Part shown: piece by piece, positions 46,201-54,855 of the stretch
Position numbering within the stretch: the first letter of the stretch is position 1
How the letters are laid out: each line of letters starts with the position of its first letter
Assembly: GCA_023257655.1 (NCBI GenBank)
Contig: JALRBQ010000056.1
Span: 1-64,000, forward strand
Origin: Pseudomonadales bacterium
Lineage (GTDB): Bacteria > Pseudomonadota > Gammaproteobacteria > Pseudomonadales > Pseudohongiellaceae
DNA length: 64,000 bases
Direction of reading: 5' to 3'
Program-made: the position numbers and the translations under genes
The notes under the pieces: model-generated
Told to the model about the DNA's origin: nothing
The model's input: the letters and a program-made list of their open reading frames with translations, nothing else
The model's database searches: none

Positions 46201-47499
46201 ATGACACACGCAGACTTTAACGGGGACTTGCTGGATTTTCTGCAACAGTCCCCGACACCGTTTCATGCCGTGGCTAACCTGGCAGCCCGCTTTGAGCAGG
46301 CGGGCTACCTGCGGCTGAACGAGTCGGAGCACTGGACCCTGGCCGCTAACTCCGGCTATTACGTCCTGCGCAATGACTCAGCCTTCATTGCTTTTCACAC
46401 CGGTTCCGCGAATCTGCTGGAGCACGGGATTCGCCTTGCCGGCACACACACCGACAGCCCCTGCCTGAAACTGAAGCCGTCCCCGGTTTTATGCCGTCAG
46501 CGCTATGTGCAGTTGGGTGTTGAAGTTTACGGGGGTGCGCTGTTACATCCATGGTTTGACCGCGACCTGTCATTGGCTGGTCGGGTCACTTATCAGACGA
46601 ACGACAAGCGGGTAAGCTCGGCGCTTATCGATCTTAAAGAGCCCATCGCCTTCATTCCTTCACTCGCGATTCATCTCGACCGCGAGGTGAATGAGGGAAG
46701 GCCCGTAAACCGGCAACAGGAATTGCCTCCTGTCATCCTGCAGGTGAAGGAAGGCGCGCAATTCGATTTCGAACAGTTCCTGCTCGACTTGCTGCGAAGC
46801 CAGTCGGGGCACGCTGATGCGACTCGCATCCTCTCGCATGAATTGTTGCTGTATGACACTCAGCCGCCGGCCCTGGTGGGGTTGGAGCGACAATTTATTG
46901 CCTCCGCGCGGCTGGACAACTTGCTGAGCTGCTACACGGCCGCCAGTGGCCTGCTGCAGGGAGCGGGTGCTCACGCCTCAGTGCTCGTCTGCAATGATCA
47001 TGAAGAAGTGGGAAGTGCTTCCACGTCGGGTGCGCAGGGGCCATTCCTGCGCTCCGTCCTTGAGCGATTGGTCGCCAGCACATCCAGTGAACAGGATGCG
47101 TTCGATCGCGTGATACATCATTCACTGATGTTATCTATCGACAATGCCCATGGAGTTCATCCGAACTACAGTGACAAGCACGATGAACAACATCGACCGT
47201 TGTTGAACGGTGGGCCCGTGATCAAGGTCAATGCGAATCAGCGTTATGCAAGCAACAGCGAATCGATTGCCCGCTTCAAGGCGGTCTGCGAGAGTGCACA
47301 AGTGCCGCATCAGGCGTTTGTAATGCGCTCGGATCTGGCGTGTGGCAGCACCATTGGCCCGCTAACCGCGACTGAGCTCGGCATTACAACAGTCGATATA
47401 GGGCTTGCGACGTTCGGAATGCATTCCATCCGCGAGCTCGCCGGCGCGAACGATCCCGAATTGATGTCGCGTGTCGTCACCGCCTTCTACGCGCGCTAG
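46201..47499 (+). CDS. apeB: M18 family aminopeptidase
   Basis: The 432-residue enzyme starts at ATG 46201 (MTHADFNGDLLDFLQQSPTP). It is a dodecameric dizinc aminopeptidase of the aspartyl aminopeptidase type. Zinc-binding and catalytic stretches are AGTHTDSPCLKLK, LVCNDHEEVGS and the C-terminal GIATFGMHSIRELAG-like region (LATFGMHSIRELAG). It trims acidic or neutral N-terminal residues in the cytoplasm. Its TAG stop shares CTAG (47496-47499) with the mnmC stop codon on the other strand. Confidence 0.93.
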   Translation: MTHADFNGDLLDFLQQSPTPFHAVANLAARFEQAGYLRLNESEHWTLAANSGYYVLRNDSAFIAFHTGSANLLEHGIRLAGTHTDSPCLKLKPSPVLCRQRYVQLGVEVYGGALLHPWFDRDLSLAGRVTYQTNDKRVSSALIDLKEPIAFIPSLAIHLDREVNEGRPVNRQQELPPVILQVKEGAQFDFEQFLLDLLRSQSGHADATRILSHELLLYDTQPPALVGLERQFIASARLDNLLSCYTAASGLLQGAGAHASVLVCNDHEEVGSASTSGAQGPFLRSVLERLVASTSSEQDAFDRVIHHSLMLSIDNAHGVHPNYSDKHDEQHRPLLNGGPVIKVNANQRYASNSESIARFKAVCESAQVPHQAFVMRSDLACGSTIGPLTATELGITTVDIGLATFGMHSIRELAGANDPELMSRVVTAFYAR

Positions 47500-49505
47500 A
47501 TTGCGCGCTGCTTCTTTAACGCGCTCACCAGAAACCGCATCGGATTCAAGACATCAAGCACCGCGTCGGGGCAGGGAACGGCTTCGCCGCTGATCCGGCT
47601 GGCCAGAATTTCCGCGCTCAACGGACAACTCGCTAGCCCATTCGATCCGTGCGCAGCCGTTACAAACAGCCCAGGGTGATACAAAGACTCAATAGACTTG
47701 GCGTCGAGTTCGATGCGGGCTTTTGCATTGCGTGACAAGGAGCCGAGCAGTGTCCTGGTCGAATTGGCATCGGCAAGCGCGCCGACCACTGGCAGACGAT
47801 CGGCGCTGTTGCAACGGAAGGCCACCCGGCTCGATACCTTGCCTGCGGCAAGCAGGTCGGGAGAGACGAAGAGACGCGCCGCCAGGTCCTGGTTGCTGTT
47901 GTCGTCACCCGGATCCGGGTCTCGGGACGCATTGTTGTCTGAATAACTCGCGGCGATGGTATGCAGCCCCTGATTGGCGGGAAACACCGTGCGCTCTCCG
48001 CTGATGACACGTTTGAGTGCGGCGCTGCCCGGAGTGACTGGAATAGCCGTCGTCTGTCCGCGCACGCGGTGTAGAGGCAAGAAGTTCGACTGTTCGAAAC
48101 TGGCCGCTGCATGGCTGTTGGCGAGCACGACGGCATCGGCCTCCGCGCAAGGTTCCCGCCCGTCTAAACCCACCACTGACCAGACTGTTTCATCACCGCT
48201 TGTAGTAGGCCGCAATGCCGTGACAGGCGTCTGCGCGTACAGGTGAATTGCGGGATGGGCGAGATAGGCCTGGCACAGGCGAGCTGGTTCCAGCCAGCCA
48301 GCGAGAGGCAGTAACAAGCCGCCGTCGTGCAGATCGGCCCCAACCAATGCGGTGGCTTGTGCGCGGTTTACACGCTGACAGATCGCGCTGTCATACAAGG
48401 CCAATAATGTTTCGAGTGGCACCTCATTGGCCCGATTCTGTGCCGAAGATAGCTGCAGCACGCCAGTGTCGTGCCAGTCTGAGTCATCGAGCAAGGCACG
48501 AAACTGTCGCGCCGCAAACAGAAAGGCATGCAGAAAAAACTGGGCCGCCGCCGATTCGGCGCGAAACAGGCGGCAGCGCAAGGCGAGTGGGTGAATGCCG
48601 GAGGCGCCGGAGGCCGGGTCCGCCTCCGCCTCGCAGACCGACACGCGCCAGCCACGGCATGCCAGACTGTAGGCGGTACTGCAACCGGCGAGACCGGCAC
48701 CGATGACGATCGCGTGGCCGCTGCGCTTGCGAGCAGGAGGTTGCTGCAACCAGGGGGTGTCAGCCCGAGAGAAGCGCAGGTCTGTTCCTGCTTTTGCCTG
48801 AGTGCCAGCCAACATATGACGCTTGCGACCAAATCCCGGGCGTTTCTCTACCGCGAAGCCCGCCTCTGTCAGCGCAGCTCTTACCTGGCCTGCAACGGAG
48901 TAGCTGCTGAGACTGCACCCTGCCTGACTACAGGAGGCGAGCAAACGGAACAGCCCGGGGTCCCACAACGCAGGATTTCGCGTCGGAGTAAATCCGTCCA
49001 GAAACCAGCACTGCACCTTTGCGGTCAGGTCATTCGTGACAGCTCGCAAGCGGGATGTGGCATCTCCATAGTGCAGATCCAGTACTACCGTCTCAGTGAG
49101 CGGCAGACGGTGACAGCCGGCGCTGTGGTCTGGATAGTGGCCTAGCAGCAGATTGGACGCGTCCTGGAGATCCGGCCAGCGCAGGGTCAGTCGCTCGAGA
49201 TCACGGCGCGTTAGCGGATACTGCTCGAATCCGAGGTATTGCAGTCGGGCGGTCTCGGGAGCCCGCTTGCGCCACAACGCGAGCACCTGGAGGAAATTCA
49301 GGCCACTGCCAAACCCGAGTTCGCCCATGACGAAGAGAGCATTTGGCGCCAGCTGCCCGAACCGTTCTGCGAGTCGATTGGCATTGATGAAGACATGCAG
49401 GCTCTCGCCGGCGGCATCATCCCGGGAATAGTACACATCCTCGAACCGACGCGAGTAGGGCAGGTCATCCTCGCGCCAGTCCAGTTCGGCATTACTGATC
49501 TTCAT
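47496..49505 (-). CDS. mnmC: Bifunctional tRNA mnm5s2U34 synthase MnmC
   Basis: The 669-residue protein joins two domains. The N-terminal MnmD methyltransferase (about 1-245) has FVMGELGFGSGLNFLQVLA. The C-terminal FAD-dependent MnmC(o) (about 265-669) has VIGAGLAGCSTAYSLACRGW as its dinucleotide-binding site. It removes the carboxymethyl group from cmnm5s2U34 and then methylates the amine. The gene overlaps apeB by 4 bases at its end. A large palindrome lies just upstream of its start. Confidence 0.94.
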   Translation of the reverse strand: MKISNAELDWREDDLPYSRRFEDVYYSRDDAAGESLHVFINANRLAERFGQLAPNALFVMGELGFGSGLNFLQVLALWRKRAPETARLQYLGFEQYPLTRRDLERLTLRWPDLQDASNLLLGHYPDHSAGCHRLPLTETVVLDLHYGDATSRLRAVTNDLTAKVQCWFLDGFTPTRNPALWDPGLFRLLASCSQAGCSLSSYSVAGQVRAALTEAGFAVEKRPGFGRKRHMLAGTQAKAGTDLRFSRADTPWLQQPPARKRSGHAIVIGAGLAGCSTAYSLACRGWRVSVCEAEADPASGASGIHPLALRCRLFRAESAAAQFFLHAFLFAARQFRALLDDSDWHDTGVLQLSSAQNRANEVPLETLLALYDSAICQRVNRAQATALVGADLHDGGLLLPLAGWLEPARLCQAYLAHPAIHLYAQTPVTALRPTTSGDETVWSVVGLDGREPCAEADAVVLANSHAAASFEQSNFLPLHRVRGQTTAIPVTPGSAALKRVISGERTVFPANQGLHTIAASYSDNNASRDPDPGDDNSNQDLAARLFVSPDLLAAGKVSSRVAFRCNSADRLPVVGALADANSTRTLLGSLSRNAKARIELDAKSIESLYHPGLFVTAAHGSNGLASCPLSAEILASRISGEAVPCPDAVLDVLNPMRFLVSALKKQRAI

Positions 49506-49518
49506 AGTGGCTCGGTAT

Positions 49519-49562
49519 TCGCGAAGTCGTCGCGGAACGCCGCATGCGGCGTCACTTCGCGA
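49519..49562. repeat. Nested palindrome between mnmC and prfB
   Basis: An outer inverted repeat TCGCGAAGT (49519-49527) / ACTTCGCGA (49554-49562) flanks a perfect 16-base palindrome ACGCCGCATGCGGCGT (49537-49552). Nearly all of the 44 bases can pair. It lies 14 bases upstream of the mnmC start and about 180 bases before prfB. It may be an operator, a cruciform or a regulatory RNA structure in the mnmC leader. Confidence 0.7.
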
Positions 49563-49618
49563 GGGAGACTACACTACGCCGCTCGCAGCGTCATCGATTA
49601 ATCCGGTGTGCGGTGCGA

Positions 49619-49648
49619 TTCAACTTGGGTCCGGTAATAGGGTAAACT
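49619..49648 (+). promoter_or_regulatory. Possible prfB promoter
   Basis: TAAACT at 49643-49648 and TTCAAC at 49619-49624, with an 18-base spacer, weakly match the sigma-70 consensus. They lie about 90 bases before prfB. Confidence 0.35.
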
Positions 49649-49740
49649 AGCGCCTTTTCGTGAATCCCGTCCGCATCGCCCCAGAACAGGCAGCAGGCGC
49701 GGAGGCGCGTTTTGGTACAGGACACGAAGGTAATCGCCCG

Positions 49741-50839
49741 ATGCTCGAAATTAACACACAACTGACCCGTCTGAAGGAAATCAAATCGCGCACCGACAGT
49801 CTTCGGGGGTATCTTTGACTACGACAATCGCAAGGAACGCCTGACCGAGGTCGAGTTGGAGTTAGGGGAGAACGGCGTCTGGGACAAGCCCGAGTATGCC
49901 CAGGCGCTGGGCAAAGAGCGTTCTGATCTGGAAGTCATCGTACGCACAATTGATTCCCTGTACGAAGGTGTTGCCGAGCTTGGCGAATTGTTTACGCTGG
50001 CCCGCGACGAAAATGATTCCGGGCTGGTCGAAGCGGCCAACGAGGACCTCGGTGCATTGCTGGCACAACTCGAGGCGCTCGAGTTTCGCCGCATGTTCTC
50101 CGGCCCGCTTGATAGCTCCAATGCCTATCTGGATATTCAGGCCGGATCCGGTGGCACCGAGGCGCAAGACTGGGCCGAGATGCTGCTTCGCATGTATCTG
50201 CGCTGGGGCGAAGACAAGGGATTCAAGACCGAACTCGTAGAGGTCTCTGGAGGCGAGGTCGCGGGTATCAAGAGTGCCACCATTTATTTCAATGGTGAGT
50301 TTGCCTTCGGGTGGCTACGCACCGAAATCGGGGTGCACCGATTGGTGCGAAAATCCCCCTTCGATTCCGGAAACCGGCGACATACCTCGTTCGCCTCGGT
50401 ATTTGTGTCTCCGGAGATCGACGATGAGATCGAGGTCAACCTCGACATGTCGGTTGTGCGTGTAGATACGTACCGCTCTAGCGGCGCCGGCGGTCAGCAT
50501 GTCAACAAGACGGATTCCGCGGTGCGTCTGACGCACGAGCCGACAGGCATTGTAGTACAGTGCCAGAATCAACGCTCGCAACACAAGAACAAGGACATGG
50601 CGATCAAGCAGCTCAAGGCAAAGCTCTATGAACTGGAGGAGCTCAAGCGCAAGGAAGCTGCGCAAACGGTCGAAGACTCCAAGGCTGATATCGGTTGGGG
50701 CAGCCAGATTCGGTCGTATGTACTGGATCAGTCACGCATCAAGGATTTGCGCACGGGTGTCGAAGTCAGTAACACCGGTGCGGTACTCGATGGTGATCTG
50801 GACAAGTTTATCGAGGCAAGCCTGAAAATGGGGTTGTAG
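49741..50839 (+). CDS. prfB: Peptide chain release factor 2 (programmed +1 frameshift)
   Basis: The gene needs the classic autoregulatory +1 shift. ATG 49741 opens a 25-codon frame ending CTT TGA (stop 49816-49818); the shift site reads GGG TAT CTT TGA C with GGGGG upstream acting as internal Shine-Dalgarno. Translation resumes at GAC 49817 and runs to 50839, giving 365 residues. The GGQ loop is [10 protein letters not shown] and the anticodon-like SPF region lies in [13 protein letters not shown]2 ends translation at TGA and TAA. When RF2 is low, ribosomes pause at TGA and shift more. lysS follows, as in E. coli. Confidence 0.97.
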
Positions 50840-50886
50840 CGACACACCCGACTACGCATTCAATCAGCAGGAAGTAAACAGGACTC

Positions 50887-52398
50887 ATGGCAGAAGATCA
50901 TAACAGCGACATGCACGCGCAGGACGACGAAAACCGGCTCATCAGTCTGCGACGTCAGCGTCTCTCCGAAATACGCAAACTGCGGGAAGCGTTTCCAAAT
51001 GACTTCACGCGTACTGCAACGGCAGCGCAGCTGGATGCCAACTACGAAGCAAAAGAAAAGAGTGAGTTGCTGGCGCTGGGAGCCACGGCCGATGTTGTTG
51101 GCCGCATTATTCGCATGCGCGGTCCCTTTGTCGTGATACAGGACGGCACCGGTCAGATCCAGCTTTATATGAACAACAAGTCCTTCGCGCCCGATGTGGC
51201 TGAGGAATTGAAGGCGCTCGATCTGGGCGACATCATCGGCGCCAGCGGCGAGATCTTCAAGACAGACAAAGGTGAATTGACCCTTCGGGTCGCCCAGTTT
51301 CGACTGCTGACAAAATCGTTGCGCCCGCTTCCCGACAAACACAAGGGGCTGACAGATACCGAAATGCGCTATCGTCAGCGCTACGTCGACCTGATTGTGA
51401 ATGCGCAGTCGCGCCAGCTGTTCGAGACCCGTTCTCGTATCGTACGTTGCATCCGCGACTACTTCGATGTCCTTGGCTTCATGGAAGTCGAGACCCCTAT
51501 GATGCAGGTCATTCCCGGCGGCGCCACCGCGCGCCCCTTTATAACCCATCACAATGCACTCGATCAGCAAATGTATCTGCGGGTCGCACCGGAGTTGAAT
51601 CTCAAGCGCCTGTTGGTTGGTGGCTTTGAAAAGGTGTTCGAGCTTAATCGCAATTTTCGCAACGAAGGCCTGTCGACGCGCCACAATCCGGAATTCACGA
51701 TGCTTGAATTCTATCAGGCCTATGCCCGCTACCAGGATTTGATGGATCTGACAGAGGATCTGTTCCGGCACATCGCGATCAGTGTTCTGGGGACCACCGA
51801 GCTGAACTATCAGGGCACGACAATCGATTTCGCCCAGCCTTTCGCCAGGTTAACTGTCGTAGAGTCGATTCAGAAGTATTGCGAGGTAGAGGACCTGGCA
51901 GCCTTCTCGACGCGAGACAATCTCTGCGCGCTGGCAGACCGGCTGGAGGTGCATTTCGACAAGGCGATGCCGGCCGGCAAGATACTGATGGAGATTTTTG
52001 ATCAGCGCGTCGAATCTCAGCTGCACCAGCCCACCTTCATCACCGAGTACCCGATCGAGGTGTCTCCGCTCGCGCGGCGCAAGGAATCCAATCCGCAAGT
52101 CACCGACCGGTTTGAGCTTATGATCGGCGGACGCGAGCTCGCTAACGGCTTCTCCGAGTTGAATGACCCCGAAGACCAGGCCGAACGCTTCCGGGAGCAG
52201 GTTGCCCAGAAAGACTCAGGCGACAAAGAGGCGATGCATTTCGATGAGGATTACATCACCGCACTCGAATACGGAATGCCGCCAGCGGCGGGCGAGGGCA
52301 TCGGTATCGATCGTCTGGTCATGCTCTTCACCGACGCAGCCTCGATCAAGGACGTATTGTTGTTTCCCCACATGCGTCCGGTACACGATGACAATTGA
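50887..52398 (+). CDS. lysS: Lysyl-tRNA synthetase
   Basis: The 503-residue class II synthetase has an OB-fold anticodon domain (about 65-175, starting [20 protein letters not shown]). Catalytic motifs are visible: [22 protein letters not shown] (motif 1 region), [18 protein letters not shown] (motif 2) and [21 protein letters not shown] (motif 3). It attaches Lys to tRNA-Lys. The prfB-lysS order is conserved, and it overlaps the ung start by 11 bases. Confidence 0.97.
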   Translation: MAEDHNSDMHAQDDENRLISLRRQRLSEIRKLREAFPNDFTRTATAAQLDANYEAKEKSELLALGATADVVGRIIRMRGPFVVIQDGTGQIQLYMNNKSFAPDVAEELKALDLGDIIGASGEIFKTDKGELTLRVAQFRLLTKSLRPLPDKHKGLTDTEMRYRQRYVDLIVNAQSRQLFETRSRIVRCIRDYFDVLGFMEVETPMMQVIPGGATARPFITHHNALDQQMYLRVAPELNLKRLLVGGFEKVFELNRNFRNEGLSTRHNPEFTMLEFYQAYARYQDLMDLTEDLFRHIAISVLGTTELNYQGTTIDFAQPFARLTVVESIQKYCEVEDLAAFSTRDNLCALADRLEVHFDKAMPAGKILMEIFDQRVESQLHQPTFITEYPIEVSPLARRKESNPQVTDRFELMIGGRELANGFSELNDPEDQAERFREQVAQKDSGDKEAMHFDEDYITALEYGMPPAAGEGIGIDRLVMLFTDAASIKDVLLFPHMRPVHDDN

Positions 52399-53104
52399 GG
52401 CGACCAACAGCAGTCGCGAAATCAGACTGGAGTCGTCCTGGCAGCAGGTGCTGGCTTCGGAATTTACCAGTGACTATATGCAGCAGCTGCGCCAGTTTCT
52501 GTTGCAGGAGAAGGCATCCGGCAAGCGCATCTACCCGCCAGGGTCGGAAATCTTCAATGCCCTCAATGCCACCGACTTCGACTCGGTGCGGGTGGTGATT
52601 CTCGGCCAGGATCCGTATCACGGTCCCGGTCAGGCCCATGGACTGTGCTTCTCGGTAAAAGCGGGAGTGGCCATACCGCCATCGCTGGGTAATATCTATA
52701 AAGAGCTGCACGATGATCTCGGGTGCACCGCACCTGGCCACGGCTGCCTCGATTACTGGGCACAGCAGGGTGTTTTGTTGTTGAATGCCGTGTTGACAGT
52801 GGAGGCGGCACGAGCTGCCTCCCATCAAGGCAAGGGCTGGGAGCGTTTTACCGATAGTATCGTCAGTCTGCTCAATGAGCGCCGCAACCATCTCGTGTTT
52901 CTGCTGTGGGGTGCCTATGCCCAGAAAAAAGGCGCAATTATCGATCGCCAGCGTCACCTGGTGCTCGAGTCTCCGCATCCTTCGCCCTTGTCGGCGAGCC
53001 GCGGTTTCTTCGGTAACCACCACTTTTCCCAAACCAATTCCTGGTTGCAATCCCATGGCATTGCTCCCATCGACTGGCAACTACCGGCGGTAATCAATGG
53101 CTGA
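52388..53104 (+). CDS. ung: Uracil-DNA glycosylase
   Basis: The 238-residue family 1 UDG starts at ATG 52388, inside the end of lysS. The water-activating loop is GQDPYHG with catalytic Asp75, and the Leu-intercalation loop is [13 protein letters not shown]. It removes uracil from DNA to start base excision repair. The frame extends upstream to 52163 within lysS but family alignment supports this start. It overlaps the ferredoxin reductase gene by 8 bases. Confidence 0.95.
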   Translation: MTIEATNSSREIRLESSWQQVLASEFTSDYMQQLRQFLLQEKASGKRIYPPGSEIFNALNATDFDSVRVVILGQDPYHGPGQAHGLCFSVKAGVAIPPSLGNIYKELHDDLGCTAPGHGCLDYWAQQGVLLLNAVLTVEAARAASHQGKGWERFTDSIVSLLNERRNHLVFLLWGAYAQKKGAIIDRQRHLVLESPHPSPLSASRGFFGNHHFSQTNSWLQSHGIAPIDWQLPAVING

Positions 53105-54329
53105 AAAATCCTGTGTCATCATCGGCGCCAGTCATGCGGGCGTAAGCCTGGCGCTGCAGCTTCGCAAGGAAGGCTGGACCGGTGCCATCAGGCTCATAGG
53201 GGTCGAACCTGAGCTGCCGTATCACCGACCGCCGTTGTCGAAGGACTTTCTGTCCGGCGCGAAGACTCTCGACGGGATAGCGCTAAGACCACGCAAGAGC
53301 TTCGAAGACAATGCCATTGAACTCCTGTTAGGTCACGAAGCGGTGGCGATCAATCCAGCCGCGCACTCGGTGCAGCTGCAGGATGGTAGTGAGATGCCCT
53401 ATAGTCAGCTCGCACTGTGCACCGGCTCCCGCGTCAGACGACTGCCAGAGGCAGAGCGCTTCGCCAATGTCTTCTATATTCGCACTGCGGCCGATGTAGC
53501 ACGACTCAGCGCGCAACTCGCCCCTGGCAAGCGGGCACTGATTATCGGGGCGGGGTATATCGGACTCGAGGCTGCGGCAGTGCTCGTCAAGCAGCAGCTT
53601 GATGTGACTGTATTGGAGATGGCTGACCGTATACTCCAGCGTGTGACGGGGCCGATACTTTCCGCGTATCTGGAAGCCGTGCACACGGCAGCAGGCGTAC
53701 ACCTGCATACGGCGACCGGAATCAAGGCGATCGAGGGCGGTACCAACGCTGAGTATGTCATCTGTACCGATGGCAACCGGCATGCGGCAGATTTGCTCAT
53801 CATTGGGATTGGCATCGAACCCGAGACCAGGCTCGCGGCGGCTGCCGGTTTGGAGGTAGAGCAGGGTATCGTTGTGGATTCCCATGCCCGCACTTCTGAT
53901 CTGTGTATCTTTGCGGCCGGCGATTGCACGCGACACCCGAGCCTGCTTTATGGAATTTCTCTGCGCCTGGAGTCGGTACAGAATGCCACCGATCAGGCCC
54001 GCGTGGCCGCGGCCAACATGGCAGGCAAGGCGATCCAATATGACGCTGTGCCCTGGTTCTGGTCGGATCAATATACAGTGAAGCTACAAACCGCCGGCAT
54101 TCACAGCGGCTACGACAATGTTGTTGTGCGCGGTGATGCGACCGATCCGGCCAGCGCCGGTTTCGCGCTTTTCTATCGCCTGGGAGAACGATTACTGGCA
54201 GTAGATTGTGTTAATCGGCCAAAGGAATTCATGGTAAGCAAGCAATTACTGAAGCTGGGTGCACAGCCAGTGGCTGCCTCATTACGGGATGAGTCGCAGG
54301 AGCCAGCGAGCTGGTTGCAGACTTTTTAG
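53097..54329 (+). CDS. FAD-dependent ferredoxin/rubredoxin reductase-type oxidoreductase
   Basis: The 410-residue protein has an FAD-binding motif ([20 protein letters not shown]) and an NAD-binding motif ([20 protein letters not shown]), with [12 protein letters not shown] and [12 protein letters not shown]. This is the layout of ferredoxin reductases that serve dioxygenases and P450 systems (BphA4, RubB, PdR). The C-terminal reductase domain ends with [21 protein letters not shown]. No ferredoxin, P450 or dioxygenase gene adjoins it, so the electron partner is unknown. The stop codon lies in a tandem array. Confidence 0.88.
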   Translation: MAEKSCVIIGASHAGVSLALQLRKEGWTGAIRLIGVEPELPYHRPPLSKDFLSGAKTLDGIALRPRKSFEDNAIELLLGHEAVAINPAAHSVQLQDGSEMPYSQLALCTGSRVRRLPEAERFANVFYIRTAADVARLSAQLAPGKRALIIGAGYIGLEAAAVLVKQQLDVTVLEMADRILQRVTGPILSAYLEAVHTAAGVHLHTATGIKAIEGGTNAEYVICTDGNRHAADLLIIGIGIEPETRLAAAAGLEVEQGIVVDSHARTSDLCIFAAGDCTRHPSLLYGISLRLESVQNATDQARVAAANMAGKAIQYDAVPWFWSDQYTVKLQTAGIHSGYDNVVVRGDATDPASAGFALFYRLGERLLAVDCVNRPKEFMVSKQLLKLGAQPVAASLRDESQEPASWLQTF

Positions 54330-54385
54330 TCGCCCGAGATTAGTAGCCCCGAGATTAATCGCCCCGAGACTAGTCACCCCGATAG
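54327..54385. repeat. Degenerate tandem array, 15-bp units, at convergent gene ends
   Basis: Units TAGTCGCCCGAGAT, TAGTAGCCCCGAGAT, TAATCGCCCCGAGAC, TAGTCACCCCGATAG run from the ferredoxin reductase stop codon into the queD stop codon and last codons. The first unit lacks one C. They lie between two convergent genes, as the array at 19218 does. Confidence 0.75.
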
Positions 54386-54726
54386 ATGCAGCCACTGGTG
54401 CAAGTCTCGCGAATTTCAACCTCGCTAAGCGCCGGCAGCACCGGTTGCAATCGCTGCCATATCCAGCGTGCTATGTTCTCGCTGGTAGGATTCTCCAGAC
54501 CAGAGATTTCGTTCAGATAGTAGTGGTCAAGCTGCCGCAGCAATGGATCGAACGCGGTGGCAACATCGGAGAAATCCATGACCCAGCCGCTGTCAATCCC
54601 GACATCTCCGCTAACGGTGATACGAACCCGAAAGGAATGCCCATGCAGGCGCGCGCACTTGTGCTCGGGCGGGACATTGGGTAGCCGATGTGCGGCTTCA
54701 AAAGTGAATTCCTTGTAAATCTTCAC
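54370..54726 (-). CDS. queD: 6-carboxytetrahydropterin synthase QueD
   Basis: The 118-residue enzyme, from a GTG start at 54726 (MKIYKEFTFEAAHRLPNVPP), converts dihydroneopterin triphosphate to 6-carboxytetrahydropterin in queuosine synthesis. Zinc ligands are His13, His28 and His30, and Cys24 is the catalytic cysteine (HKCARLHGHSF). It belongs to the same pathway as queC at 35365, although the genes are separate and queE is outside the window. The longer frame upstream to 55137 lies within the divergent gene and lacks support. Confidence 0.92.
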   Translation of the reverse strand: MKIYKEFTFEAAHRLPNVPPEHKCARLHGHSFRVRITVSGDVGIDSGWVMDFSDVATAFDPLLRQLDHYYLNEISGLENPTSENIARWIWQRLQPVLPALSEVEIRETCTSGCIYRGD

Positions 54727-54855
54727 AGCGGGAGTTTCCGGGTTTGTGAGGTCTGATTTTGAGGCGTAGCATGCTACCGTCGATTGCGTTTTATGTATAG
54801 ACCCTTTGACATATAATGCGGCGACAACCAATACTCCAACCCGATTCGGAGCCGT

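Noticed and set aside
48248-49145. Long plus-strand open frames inside mnmC
   Set aside because: Antisense to a strongly supported gene, with arginine-rich composition typical of a high-GC shadow frame.
54259-54684. Plus-strand open frame overlapping queD (PRLVAPRLIAPRLVTP)
   Set aside because: It reads the 15-bp repeats and then runs antisense to queD.
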